DNA of 64,000 nucleotides from assembly GCF_963678635.1 (NCBI RefSeq), contig NC_087062.1, positions 94,277,845 to 94,341,844 on the forward strand, in the 5' to 3' direction. Below are positions 24,025 to 39,000 of the stretch, piece by piece. Position numbers and translations under genes: made by a program. A model generated the notes under the pieces. That model saw only the letters and a program-made list of their open reading frames with translations, did no database searches and had not been told where the DNA came from. This DNA is from Symsagittifera roscoffensis. Taxonomy: Eukaryota; Xenacoelomorpha; Acoela; Convolutidae. The first letter of the stretch is position 1. Every line of letters begins with the position of its first letter.

Positions 24025-27000
24025 ATGAGCCGTAAGAGTTCATCCAACAGTTATCTAACCAGCGATGTTCCAGATATCATTCGTGACAACACCTCCTCTA
24101 GACCCGGCACCTCCCGGAGTGCCGTCGGAACGACCCGTCAACATGTGTACATGCGGAGGATTAGAAGCGAACCTTTAACTTTCATTGATGAAGTTTACGG
24201 AAGGTAAGAAAGCTCGTTTAGTAGTTTGAAAATTTGAAATAGTGTTTTAGTGCACACTAAAACTTCGACATGCTTTCACATGTTCTGACCCTATTAGACT
24301 TGCCACTACTGCTGATTTGTTTTGAAGATTCTTGTTAGAAAAAAGTGAGCATCAACGATAATTGTGAAAAAATCCGTTTGTCTTTTTGCAAAAAATCAAA
24401 ATCACTGCCAGAGACCTGGCAGAGGTAGCATTTTGCACGCGTCGTCATCCGTGCCAAAAACCACCAGCTGTTTTCAAAACAGTTCAAGTCTTGGGACTGG
24501 CAAGCTCGCAAGACACATCAACACGATTGCATTGAAAAACTCACAGTTCTGTGTTAAAACGAAAGAAAGTTACTTTGTTTTTTAAACAGTACCCAGTTAA
24601 TAAGTTCTTTTGCCACTTTGTGATCGAAGCAATCAGTTGACGCTGGTAAAAATTGTTGATAAGTCTGACGCGGAACAGTCCGTCCGTTCAAGACTTCCAA
24701 CACTTTTTCAATTAGAAACTTAAAATATGCTTCTGAAAAATAAACACTTTTTGTCTGAACTAAACAAAATAAACACTTTTTGTCGGAGCGCGCACTACAA
24801 ATTTACAGCTAAATGCTGCTCTTATACACTTCTTTACTTTGGGTATCTGCGAATCGTTCTTTGGTTCGAAATTTGTTTGAAATGTCGAGTGTTCATTGAA
24901 TGAATTGAGTTTCCGACACTTCTTCTGAGCTAAATTTTTATCAAAACAATTTGAAACTTATCTCTAGGGCGTTGAAGAACTGGAATTAAAGCTGATACAA
25001 ATTGGTCTTATTCCGCTATTTTGCAATGTTTGAATATTTTCCTTCACTAGATTTTATGGATAATAACTGATTCTTTGCATTTTTGTCGCCAGTTTCTATA
25101 AAATAAACAAATAATCAATTATAGTCTACCCAATTTGACCAAAATTGCTAGTGATACAATTTTCATATAAAAAAAGCTAATTATACACTTTTCATGCAAC
25201 TCCAAAAATACAGAAAAATGCATGAAAGCGATGTTTCATTTATGGGAAAAAATGACGAAGTTTTTCATAAACCGAAACATTTGTTTTTTTTTTAAATTTA
25301 ATTTCGTCTCAAATAATCTGCATGCAAAAAAAAATAGCTTTTGGAAAAAATGTTGGAGTAAAATAAAAAATTCGTTTTGTGGTTAAAAAAAAACAAAAAT
25401 TCTTTTCAAGAAATTTTGAAACTGTTTCAAAAAAATTGTTTTTGCCATCTGGATATATCGAAATTGTATGACTTTGTATTTTTTGACAAAAGGTTTAATT
25501 TTTATCCATGACACACCAATTTTATGCAAAAACAAAAAAATTCTCTAAAAGTTTGATGAGAAAATTTTAGCTACATATATGAAATTTGTATGTCTAGTAT
25601 TTTCTTAAAGACATAGTTCTTGGAAATGTATGATTATCAATTTTGTTCTATGGAGATAAAACCGGGTTTTTAATTTGAAAAAGGACGATACAATTTTTTA
25701 TCGCAATAAATTCCATTTTAAATTTTTATAATTGATTATAAATACATTGTAATCGTTTTTTCTACAGTTGGACTGCTGTTTTCGAACACACTCCATTTGA
25801 TTGAAAAATTAACGGTTCTTTTTTTTTCAAATCACACATTGGTTTATTTTAACTGAAAATTACTTTGATCGAAAACTAATGTGTTTGTTTGTTTTTTTAT
25901 CGGAATTTGTCCACTGTGTTTAATTTTTTTGTTTTCTTTTTAGCTGTCGGTTAGGCTGCGTGCCTTTCTTTTTATGCACTAAACAGTCACTAGCAAGCCC
26001 GCCTCCAATAATCAATTGACTCGCAAAAATTAGTCGTTGTTCTGATCAAGCTATCCAAGCAATGAAATTTTGAACAATTTCGGGTTGAGCCATATCGTAA
26101 ATCGGTTTGAAAAACTTTAGGTTTCATAGTACGAATCCTTTTGCGAAAAAATGAAGTTTTTCCAAGCAAGCTATTCAAGCTATGAAAATTTCAAATATTT
26201 CAAAATGTTTCACGAAGCAAATCTGATGGCGAAACTTTAGGTTTACTATTAAAACAAGAAGCTATTAAAACAAAAAAACTTAGAAATATTTCTAGTTATT
26301 TTATAGACTGAATCGGTTCGCGAAAAATTTAAGTTGTTCTAAGCAAGCTTTTGCAGCTAGAAATTTTAAAAATTTTTTTAATTATTTTAAAAACTGAATC
26401 AGCTTGCAAATTGAAAATTATTTCAAAGGTCAAATCCCTTTGCGAAAAGTTAGCTGAAAAAGGTTTGCGAAAAGTTCTGCTTTAAACAATACGGTCTATA
26501 AATTGTCCTGAAATAGTTCAAAATTTTTGTGAGCACGCTTTTCATGTGATGAAAACTTGAAATATTCTAGTTGCTTCATAGAAAAAATCGACTTGCGAGA
26601 AATTTCAGTTTTTCTAAGCGAGCTATTCAGGCAATGAAAGTTTGAAACACCTTAAGTTTTCACAGAGCAAATTTATGTTTTTTTAAGCAAGATATGCAAG
26701 CGATGAAACTTTGAACTATTTCAAAACAATTTCATAGCGCAAATCTGATTGCAAATAGTTAGTTTTTCTAGCAAGGAGTTTGTTGTATTTAGTTGGTTTT
26801 AAATCATTTTATGTTTTTACAGAGCAAATCGGTTTGCGAAAAGTTGATGCTTTTCTAAGCAAGGTATGCGAGCGATGAAACTTTGAAATATTTCAAAACA
26901 ATTTCATAGCGCAATCGGTTTGCAAACAGTTAGTTTTTCTAGCAAGGAGGTTGTGGTTTTAGTTGGTTTGTTTCAAAATGAAACCAATCTGAAAAGGCAA

Positions 27001-30000
27001 AATTTCGGAAAAAAGGAACAGGCACTGTCTAGCCTTGAAAATGAATTGAGTTCATCTAGTCTAAAGAATTGAATTTTTGTCAAAAATAATTCTACAATAT
27101 TCCAGACTTGAGAAAATTCGAAAGTTCGAGATCGTTCTTGGCATTGTCTTAAACGGTAAGCCTAAAGAATTATTTGAACGTTGCATTTGACAAGCTAAAA
27201 CATTGCGTTCAGTTAAACATTGCATCCATAGCGCATGCCGATTTTCATTTAATATATTAGATTATATATCTCTTGTTTTTACCTCCCCTGAAATCAAATT
27301 ATTCCAAAAAAGTTTCTATCTTTTGAAGTAGATTTTCTTAAATTTGAAATCTTATCCTGTTTGAGAGAATCGTGGATAAGACCTCGAGAAAAAATTATGA
27401 AAAGAAGAAACATTGAACCAGCTATAAGAAAGTTTATACCAAATTAATGTTTCTTGTGCGTCATAGTTTTGCAGAAATTAGCATGACTGTACAAGTTGTT
27501 CTGCAGACAAATTTTCCTCAAAATGGATGTGCGCAAAAACAAAATCGACTTGCAAAATTGAAATGTGCAAAATCAGATTTGTTCAATTTACATAAAGAAA
27601 AAAGTGATCTTAGTGGAAGAAAAACATATTAAAATGCCTTATTTTATTTTGAAAATTTAAAACGGATTTAGGTTTTCTAAAACAAGTATCAAAGTTTGAT
27701 TAATTTTTTCCAGTTTTTTGTTCCATTTTATTATTTTTATCATAAAAAATCACCGCGGAGTTTAAAAAATATCCGGAGGATGAAGAAAGCGTTAGAACAT
27801 CGATTGTTACATTGTATAAAAGAAAAAAGACACAAAAAAAAACACTTTGACAATTTTTTATAAGCAATTATATGTTTTTTATGAGCAATTATATGCTTTT
27901 AAATCAATATTATTGTTCCAAATTTTGGAGCAAAGGAGGAATATCTACTCTTGAGTTGTTTTTTTTTGTTCAAATCTATATCTAAAGGAGCTGAAAGAAA
28001 GTTTCAGAAATGGAATAGAACGTGGAGTCTAATTGATCCCAAGCGTGTTGGCTACGAAGTATCCTACATGCGCTTGGATCTTCTGTACACTGCTGCTATC
28101 ATTTTTTTCAAAATTTTTTCATGATTCTAAAAATATTATTCCAATTATTACCCGGAACCGCTAATTTTTCCAAAACAAAAACAAAACAGCTTAATTAGTC
28201 TTTTTATTTTTTTAAATGACGCAAATATGTGATACTGGCAGTCCAAACTTTACAGCTAAACGAAGTTTTCGGATTCAAAAAACCATGCAGATCAGCTAAA
28301 GGCTAGTCAGAACAACCGCGGGTTTGTTATATGAGCACTCTTGCTAGGCAAATTGCCGCTTTTTTCATCGACACTTAGACAATTTTACATAATTTTTTGG
28401 GATCCGAACGTCAATTTATGTCAACGTATGCCCCGTACAAGCTTACAGCGGGGTACCAAAAATCGGGAAAAGGTCCACCAAAAAAATTTGACAAACTACG
28501 TGAGTAGGCAACAAATTTTTGCCAGATGAAACAACAAGAAGCGAAGAACAGTAGCGCCTTTAATTCTGCTATAAAATTTTTTGCAAAAGAGCTCAATGAA
28601 TCTATCCTACTGAAAAATTTTAGTGGGAGCATTTTAATTTTGAAAAAAATTAACTACAGTCACATAGAACAGAAGGCTTAGAGCTCACTCACCATTTTGG
28701 GAGAAACTTTGAAAATATATATATTTAATTTAACCTGTTTGAAAGATTTGGAAAATATATTTCGAACAACAAAGATCCGAGAAGGTGCCAAATAAATTAA
28801 CGGGCTTATGTTCAAAAAATAATAAAGACTGAATAGTTTTTGTTTCGACCATTGAACATGGGGAGGAACTTTATATTCGGGTGTGTTTAATTTTTTTCTT
28901 TTGGTTTTCCACGCAAAACCAGCTACCACAAACAATCATCGGACTGATGTGAGTGGCATATCTTATTAAAACCCTTTCAATCGTGATTCGAACGACATTA
29001 AATTGAAAAAAAAAATACGGTTTGAATTTTTTGATTTTTTGTCTTAATTCTAGCAAATAAAGCAAGCGAGCAAGCTTACAACAGCTTAATTAGGAAAATT
29101 TTAAAATTCAAGCCCTGAAAATTGAACTTTGAGCAAGTGAAATTGATTTTTGCAGTTTTTTAGCTACGTTCTGGAAACCAAAATTTCAAAAATTGGAAAA
29201 TTTTCTTCAAAAATTTGAAAAAAGAAATTTTTTGAAATCTTTCGTTTTTTTTTGTTTTTCTAGTCAATTTTTTAAAAAACGTTTGAGTCCTAATTGCCTG
29301 TTTCACTATGAAAGCCAAATATGCCTAAAATATGGTTTTACATCAGACTTTTTTTATCACCCCCGCAGAAAAACTAATTTGAAAAAAAAGAGCTTTATCT
29401 TGTAGTTTTTTAAAGACTATGGTCGGAACATTCTATGGTACTTGCACAGTAACCGGTTATCCTTGTTTTGTTTTTGGTTTTATGATGAGTGGAATGTGTA
29501 ATTTGAACTAAAACTAAACCACCAAATTTTTTTTTTGGATTTTGAATAAGTTTTGTCCTGTCGATATCGATAACAGGGCTAACTCGTTGAACAGTCTTGA
29601 AAATTTAGTACTTTCAAAGTAGTCATTGTAACTGAAAAAATCTGGTAAAACGTTAGAAATTATTCAAACATTGCAGATTGAATGTCTCTTAACTGTGTTC
29701 TTGCATTTATGCTCCCGTAAATTTTTCTGCTCCTGTAATTTTTTTCCTGTAAAATCCACCCCTTCTTCTCATCGAGGAATTACGGCGAAGCCTTTGAAGA
29801 ATAGTTTTTTAAATTTAAAACTTAACGCTTTACAAACTAAAAAAATAGATTTCACATAAAGATGTAGTAAAATTAAAGGAGAAAACATTTGCTCCTTTTA
29901 ACTTTCTTTTCTCCCGACAACGACAAACCAATCGCCCGGTCAAAAATCGGCTTGATTCCCTCTCGTGTTTTCGCAGAACATTCCAAATACGCGTCGGCTT

Positions 30001-33000
30001 TGATCTTCTCGGCTAATTGATTACCCATCTCGGGTGTTATGACCTCTTGCGGACTCAGCTCTCTCCTTCGGTCAATTTTGTTTCCAGCTAGAATAAAGTG
30101 GGTGTATTTGCTGAAGTGTTGCACTTCGGGATGCCATTTCCACTCTATATGGTCATATGCAGTTCTACTGTCGACGCCGAACACCAGGATAAAGCAGGTC
30201 GTGCCCGGGTACGCAATCGGCCGAGTACGGTCGTAGTCGTCTTGGCCTGCGGTGTCGTGGATTTGCACCTCAATTTTTTCGCCGTTCACTTCGACTCGGC
30301 AGTTGTATAAGTCGTAGACTGTTGGCACGTGGTCGTCTTCGAAGCTGTTCGTGGCGTACGAAGCGATCATTGAAGTTTTCCCGACTGCTCCGTCACCGAC
30401 TACAACTATTTTCACCTTTTTCTCTTCGTACATTTTCCGCCAAATTTCTAAATATCTTTCCTCAAAAAATTGGTAATATTTTTTTATGCGTTAATAATGG
30501 AAGAAGCACTGTGAGCGCTGAATATTTTAATCTCAGCCTCTTGTTTCAATTTTTTGGCAAATTCCTTTCGATTTAAATTAACAAAACTTTGGATTTGTAA
30601 AATACCAAATAATAGCTAAAGACTGAATGTTTAATGTTGAATCACCATCGTCGAAGAATTATTCGCAAATTATTGAGCATTTGGAGCCAAACACTGTATC
30701 GTCTAAATGTTGTTTATTTAACATCAACTTGGGCAACATCGAAACTTTCTTCGTTGACAATTCAAATCGGATTTTAGGAGCTTATTTCTTGCAAACTATA
30801 GAAAGCTGAGGGTTAAAAGGCATGTTTGATACCATCAATAGCGACTAATTGATCTGTGCTAAAGTATTTTTTGAAAATATGTGATTAAGTAACATAACTC
30901 TTGCCTGTTCAATCAAGGAATACCAATAGATCTAAGATCCCGGTTGACAAAAAAGCGCTGCTGGTAAAGCAATGTTCATAACGAGGACGACCATTCAATT
31001 CATACGCCCAGAAAACAGTATGAAAATTTCTAGCACTATCATTTTATCCCAGCAATGCAAATGTATGGCTAGCATTCTCTCTATTGCATGAAAAATTTCT
31101 ATCAAGTATATAAACAATTTTTTTCGAGTTTTGATTTCAGTTTGTGTTTTTGTTTTAAAACGCAATAAACAAGGAAATTCTAAAAAAAAAGAAAAGCTAC
31201 AGATTACTTGGCGATACCTGCCAGACCAGCTGCGTTTGGATGTTTGCCATCTTAAACTTAGCTAATGTGTTGAGTTTCACACAGAGTTAAAACAAAAAAA
31301 AAACATAATTTTTGGGTACAGCTGGAGATTTTTTGTGTTTTAAAATTTCAGCGGTTGAAAACCGTGGCATGTTTGGTTTGCGATATTTGAATTTCTTTTA
31401 CAATACAAAAGCCAAAATGTATAATTTTGACCTTCGAAAAAAAATTCCGAGAAATTTCTGTTTTTTTTTGTGTGTTAAAAGACAAGCCGTGTAAGTTTTT
31501 TCAGCAAGCCCTGTAAGTTTTTTAAAACAGAACGTACTACACGAAATTAAACTGAGATACCCGATTCTCAAGATACACCCAGTGGAGAAAAGGATAAAAG
31601 ACGTATACTGCGGATTCACCAACGAAACTATCAATATCTTGGGAAAGATAATTGTCAGAACACAGTCCAATTTTTTTCGTGTCTCGGATAACTTATAGTC
31701 TAAACAAATTCGCATGCAAGGCTTCCTTTTCGGCTTGTGCATAAGAGTATTTTTAAGATCTTCGACAAATGAAGCGACATAGGTATATAAAGAAAGAGAT
31801 TCTCGTTTGCTGAATAACTTACTTCATTACTTTTTCTCAAGCTTATTAACTATCGATGTTAAAAACCAACATATTGAGAAACTATCGATGTTAAAAACTA
31901 ACAGAAATCATAGCAGGATCAAAGGCGCCTGAAAACGGGCTGCAAAATTCCACGGCATTCTCGCAATAAGGTTTCATTTGGTTGTAAATGTAGTAAATTT
32001 TACAGTGAATAGAACCTACATTGAAAACAATTTATTATGATTTTTGTTAAGTATCATTTACTTTTTTCAAATATTGTCGTTGTCGTTTTATGCAGGATAA
32101 ATTGTGTTACGCAAACATTACACAAAACTTCCAAAGAAAGACAAAAACACGAAATCAAATAAAATTTCGAAAACTTTTTTGCTGAATTTTTTTTTGCAGA
32201 AAAAACTTCAAAACAAATTAACTGAAAAAAAATTTTGAGGGCTTGAATCAAAGTTTTAGTGGCTCCTTCTACAATAATCTAATCTAAAAGTCGAAACTTT
32301 CAAATCGGTTTTTAGGGACACTTTTAAAATAATTTGGAAATTTTTCAATGTCATTGAAACTACGACTGAAAGGGCTTTAAAATGATATATCACTCAATCA
32401 ACCCGTCCTAATAAGTTGTTGTGGTAGCTTATTCGGCGTCGAACAAAAAAAGACTAATACACCTGAACACAAAACTCTTCCCCAATATCACTGGTCAGAT
32501 TAAATTTAAACTACTTGGCAAGAAGTGCTGGCTGTAGGAAGCAGCATTTTGATTTTTTTTTAAATTGCCATAGAAGAAGCGCTCATTTCTATCGCCATTT
32601 AGAGTTCTCTTGCTCTAATCTGCAAAAAAAAATGTTTTCCTGCCGTGTTTTTAGCTAGCTGATCCTGCACGCTCCACATTTTATTGATAACCAGATGAAC
32701 AAAAATTTATATATTTTTGTTTGGTAATAGAAAATTTGGTGCATTTTTCTCATTTTCATCCTCACAGTCAATTCCCATTTTCATTTGAAAAAATGTTAAA
32801 ATTTTTGAATAAAAATTTTTTTTTTAATTTGATAGCTCAAAATTGAAAAACCATCAAAACTGATTTCGGGCATATTTCAGGCAGTTAGCAATTTGAAGCT
32901 GAACATTTATCCTCATTTCTATAACTGCCCAAATATGGGGGACCTTAAGTTATTGGGTTTCTCAATAAAACTGCAAATTTACTCTAATCAACTATGCTTT

Positions 33001-36000
33001 AGCATAGTAAACGAAAAAAAACAACGATAGTTCAACACTTATCATATCTATCACTTTTGAATAAATCATTTTCAAGGAAAAAAAAAGAAACGAATCAAAC
33101 CAGCCGCCTAACAGAATTGTAATATTCATAGATTGACAGATAAAATAAAAAAAAAACTAAAACTCCTTATTTTCACGGAACTGATTTTGAGAACAAAAAA
33201 CCTGATGAACATTTTTTGGACAATTGTTTTTTATAAATTTAACTCAAAAAATGCTAGTCATACAATTTCCATACACGGAATTGTATGACTAGCTTTTTCT
33301 GTGTGTGGCGGTCAACGCGGGTAACTCTTTTACAACTTTTTTTACTATTTATATTTAGGTTCGTAGATGAAGACGTCTTTGAGAAGCTGTTGATTGAATC
33401 TGGCCTAGAAAACTTCCTGTTATGCGACTTGTACAATCGGCTAGAGGAAGATGTCATGCGAGGAACCAAAGACCACGTCGTGTCTAAAGAGGGACGAGTG
33501 GATGCTGAGATCCTGTGGCAGCTGACTCTTAGAATAGCAGTCGATTTAGCCGAAAGCTGCTCCATTTTTTCAACCATCACTCTGGTGTTGCTTTTGGCCG
33601 AAGTTAGATACCTTCTGTGAGTCAGGGGAAAATATACAGCTCAAAAGTCAAGTTAAAACTTAACCGACCGCCATAACAACCCCCCACCCCCGCACCCATT
33701 CACCCTTCGATTCTGGTTGCAAAATTTTTCCAATAAGTCGCCCTTTGTTATAATTTTACATCAATTTGACATCAGTTTTTGGCTGGTCAACATCAAAAAT
33801 TTTTCAAAGGCGCCTTTGGTGCCATTATAACTAAATTTGAGGGAGAGCGCGCGCCGAAAAACTTTTTCTAGTTTTTTTGAAAAGTACTCGGAACGTCATT
33901 TTATCATGTTTTTTTTTAATAAAAAAAATTTGACTTCGGAAAAATTTGAATTCGGAAAAATAGTCGACTTGAAAAAATACAAGGTAGAAAAAATAAAAGG
34001 TAGACCTAATTAGAGACCACAGCTAAAAAATATATAGAGAATCTGTTTGCTACATTATGTTTTGCAGTTCCTGGGCCGAAATTGGAACCCGAAACAAAAT
34101 TGTGATGCTGAAATAAAAGTTGGTTGAAATCGCTAGGTATTAATAAATATATTGTAGACAAAATGGATGCTTGTATTATTGAAGAAAATTTACTTTATGG
34201 AAAAGGAAAAACTAGCGAATCAGGACATGGTACTGAATCTAAGAGTGAAAACCAGTCGATTGATGAAACAAACCCCGATGTTTGGAGAAAAAAATCAACA
34301 AATATTTAGAAAAAAAATTGAGTAATTTTAGGTCCAGTAGAGGGGAAGTAATGGAGGAGAATGTGAGCATGGGTAGGAAGATGGAACAGATGCGTGAACA
34401 CATTGAGCACATAGTGGAGGATGGGAGGGGACTGGAACAGTCGATGGAAGAAGAAACTGCCAAAAAAATAAGGTGAAAAAATCCAAGCTCCAAATTCATC
34501 ATGACTGCGAATTAAGATCGACAGACAATAAATAAAAACATCTTAAACCCTGCAAAATCAACATTTTTTGTTAAAAAAAACTTTGCTTCTAAGTTGCTTT
34601 GTTCAAACATTCGACAAAATTGGCACAATAACCATCCAATTGACAAAAAAAACAATCATTTATTTTACAATTTTTAGTTTTCCCTATACTTGTTCACACC
34701 ACTCTAAGAGAGGTGAGTATGTTGGGTTTTTCCTGTGCGATTTTACCTTCCTCAAAGAAAATTATTGGAGGTCAAAGAAAATTATTGGAGGTCAATTGAA
34801 ATATCATATAAAAGAAGTTTCTGTCTTGATTTGGAATCCATAAATTTAAAAAATTTCTCTCAGTGTCGAAAAAATTGGTAAGACTTTTTAGCTATTAAGA
34901 CTCAAAAATGTATCGTTTCATGTTCTTTTTTTAAAACCAATTTATGGTTCCTTGTTTCTAGTTCCTGTTTTTACTTAACTACGACAAAATTTGTAAAACA
35001 AAGTTTTTAGTATTTTAATTGATCTGAACATTAATTGAAATATCAGAAAATACCCAAAAAATGGGAACAAAAAATCAAAAATATGTTTAAAACATGACTT
35101 CATCTGAACATTGAATAAATTTGGTTACAGCAGCGTTGCTCAATTTGTACGAATTTAAATTCGACGAGCACTCAAACTTTTTCTACTTTCTGTGTTATAA
35201 TCGCTGATGATTATAGTTTTCAAAGTTGAATTAATAAACACGCACATTTTTACGTCGAGAGTTTCTTTCTCTATGGTTTGCTATCAAACAAGTAGCTTTT
35301 GCTTAGAATTTAATCAGTCAAAAAAATCAATAGCTCTCGAATGCATTTTCTTTAAACTAGATTACTGGAAAAATATTACTGCGATCAACTAAAGAAGCAA
35401 GAAGAGGAGTTCCAGGAATCGACGTGTTCTCTGAAGCAGTTTTGGCTGGAGTCGCAAAAGCAACAAGAAGAAGAAATTTCCAGAGCCCATTTGAAGCTTA
35501 CCAAAAGCAACCAAGCTGTGAAAAGCTTGCAAAAGGTAAAGATCTATCTGTTTGATAGGAAGGCTGAAATTGTTTAATTTTAGGTATGCTTTTAGGTAAT
35601 TTTGAAAAATATAAAAACCATAAAAGTTTCAGAACTGCAGGCAAAGTTTTAAAAAAGTTTTCGTAATTACTTTGAATAACAATTTTTCAGTTTTTTTTTC
35701 AACATTTTTTCACTTCACTTTTTGTTCAATCTAAACTCAATTTCAGAAAAACACGTTTGAAATTTCCAATGTTGTTCGTTCTGTCCGGTTAATTTAAATC
35801 AGCACTGTGTTCAACAAGAATGCTCGTATATCGGGGCAAAGCCCTGAATGTTCCGACTGTCTCTAATAGTTTTGGCGAAGAAATTATTCGAAAACGATAG
35901 ATTTTGGACAATATCGAAGATCGAGTGTGCAAATATTAGTCGTACAAAATTAATACGATCGATTAGCTAGCCTCAATTTAAATTGGAGCGATTTTGCTGT

Positions 36001-39000
36001 GCGGGATATTTTGCCACGCATAAATAATTCGCATTACTTTTTAAGCATTACGAAAAAAAAATTCAAAGCGCGCATAAATTAGTCCGGAGCATGACCGAAT
36101 TGGCTATTTTCAAACTACCAGAACTTTACGATCAGAGGTACAATATTTTCTGATTCAAGGAGTTGATGTTTTCAATGGCGTATAAAAATTGTTGTTAAAT
36201 ACTATTACTTCTATCCCCGATTTAGTCGGAACGAAAACGCGAGTAAATCTCTCTTCTTGTTTTAATCTATAGTAATAAATGTGAATTTAATCAATATGCA
36301 GAAGCTCAAATGTTGATTATATGTTGATTGTTTTTTTTATAGTCTAGTTTTAGCAGAAACTTCCTGAAGAATTACAAATTTTCGCAAGACTACTTATATA
36401 AGGGCAAATCCCTGAATGTTCTGACTGGTTTTTAAGGTCTATGGAGCAAAAATCAACGTGAAAAATTTAAATGTAATAAAATAAAATGAACAAAAAAAAT
36501 TAAACTTGTGATTTTTTTTTGAAATCATCAACCCACTCGCCATATAAAAGACAAAGTGATAAATTTAGCTCCTAGCTACAAATCAATTGTGGCAAATAAG
36601 CTTCCTTCAACCAAATTGGAACAATTTCTAAGACGGATTAAGTCGGTTACGTAGCACTATTTAGACAACTGCGAATTCAGACTTATCAGTAAGCAGACAA
36701 ATACTGTATTAAACATCAGAATCGAGACAAAGAAGAAATGAATAAACAATAATTATTAATTTCGCAAGTTTGCTTTCCCATCTCGACTCTGGTCGGTTAA
36801 TGTAATATTTATCTGCTTACCGACAAGTATGAATACGCGGTTGTCTAAATAAAGACCGCAATCCGATTAAATCTCTGCTTACCGCTAATAGCGCGAAATA
36901 TATCGCTCGTTAATTGTCCCAAAACGGCAAAAATGGCAATCCTTAAAACCCCATAACTTTACAAAAAAATGATCACAGGAAATGATATTTAAAAAATTCC
37001 GTAAAAAAGCTAGCTAAAAATTGACATTTGTCTGAAGAAAAAAACCCACCCCGAGCACAAATAATTCGTTACTTTTGTTACGAAAGTCGGAACAAAAAAC
37101 AAAAATTTGCTTAAAAACAACTTTAACTGCTGCACATTTTTGAAAACATTCTCCGAGTCAAGTTGAAGAGTAGACATTCAAACTCCAAAATTGGCAAATT
37201 TAATTACAAAAATTAGAAACAGCCACAGTGTTCCGAAGGTTCTGACCTCAGTTAGTGTTGCAATGAAGGCGAAAAGAAATAATCTTTTTTTCTCTACTTT
37301 TTTTTTCTATATTTTGACATTTTAAAGCTAGCCACGACAAAAGTACCAAGTTAGCGAAATCAAAAAGACCAAAATATTGATGGAATCAGTTCTTGCTAAT
37401 ATGATAGAATTAGAATACTGAAACGGACGAGAGTTTCAACGGACTGAGTGGAAAAGGACACAAAAAATTAAAATACTGAAACACACAAGAATGCACTTTA
37501 AGCTCATAACAAAAATCTATTCAACCGAATTGTCGGATTTGCCTACGAGATTTCGAGAGCAACGAAGAGTTTTGTGATTGATGTTTTTTACCAATTGTTC
37601 GCCTAAACTTTTCTTCAATATGACAATGTGTTCGAGATATATTTTGAATCTCTTTATAACTAGTTTATTTGAAAATTTAACTAAACGGTTTTTATGTTTC
37701 AGGTCATCGATAGCAAAGAAGAAAAACTACGTTGTTTAGAGCTGAAACTCGGCCGTTTTTGCATAAAGGTAGCTAAATTTTCTAAATAATAACTATCCTA
37801 TTCTGTTCTCATTAATAACAGTTGCGTTCTCTGGTGGTTATGTATAAATCAGTTCAAACCTTCTTGAAGCCTCTCATATCTCCACCTCGGGACACAACTA
37901 GAAGGCACAGAACAATTTCAGATCAGGTTCCTATATCCGGTTGAGCTCTGTAAGATGCCTGAATTAAATCGTCATTTTTATGATATTGTCTTAATAATAG
38001 AACACAGACTACAGAGCATCAGAAAAATAATCGCCCAAGAAACAACAGGTAGAGCTTTTTCATGTTAAAACTTTACATGCACAACTAAGCAATAATTATC
38101 CAAATTAAATAAAGTAGACAAATCACTTCATTTAAGAGGGCAGAGGGAAAACTTTTACGCTCTTCATTAAAAGTTTTCTATTTTTTTGTCTAATTTTTTG
38201 ATCCAAACGCGGTACTGGATTTAATTTTTCATATGAAAATTACAAACTCATTTAACTGAGACAGAATGTTCTCTTTCAGAATGAATTGGATAAATTATTA
38301 TGACACACATGTTACAAGTAATCTTTATTTGTGGTTAGTTAGTTTTTTCCATCTCTACTTTGTGGCGCTAGCAAAACTTGGACCAATTTTTCCATTCTTC
38401 ATAAAATGGTAAGTGTGAAAAAAATTGCAGTGTCACTTTCAGTAGCAGATAGCCAAAAAGAGACTGATAATGTTTATTCTTCTGCACATATGTTGAAAAC
38501 TGTTATCACACCAAATGTGTAACGTCAACATTTTCCACGCTTTTATAATGACAAGGAAACATTCAATTTTAATTTTTTATCTAATTCAAATTGACGATAA
38601 TTTGTTAATTTAAAAATCGATCATTTAAACCAAAACCATTTTGAAACTGTCATTAATGAAATCCTAAAATTATTCCATTGGTAAAAACTAAATTTTGGAG
38701 TTTCGAGCATGTTTTCTTTTTTCCAGAAGAAGAAAGAAGAGGAAGAAAAGGAGACGAAGGAGTCCGACTCGTCTGAACCGGAATCGAAGAAAAATCCTCC
38801 CCCTCTTGTGACACAGCGAACACTGAGCCCTGTTATCATCGGAGACGACGAAGAAGCGCCAAAAGAACAAGAAGGTAGCAAGTTGAAGAAAAACTAACTT
38901 GAAGCGCCCGGGAACTCCGATTCTTAAAATTTTTTTATTCGGGTGTTTCCACTTATAGCCCCCAGTAAGTTGAAGATGACCCTCGAAAAGCAAAAATACA

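Larger units (their letters stand above)
24204..33358. other. Intron 1 of the coiled-coil gene (9.2 kb)
   Basis: AT-rich. It contains the diverged tandem array at 26035-26975, the nested minus-strand Rho-like gene (29873-30433), an R3 repeat copy (28841-29465) and a perfect 15-bp hairpin at 33253-33293 close to the acceptor. No other coding sequence was supported. Confidence 0.6.

Noticed and set aside
34124-34309. 61-codon frame next to a coiled-coil exon
   Set aside because: Only the following segment 34332-34472 has acceptor, donor and matching phase; this part has no acceptor and lies in intron.
38008-38048. Possible extra exon of the coiled-coil gene
   Set aside because: It is AG/GT-flanked but would break the phase between exons ending at 37926 and starting at 38727, which join perfectly without it.
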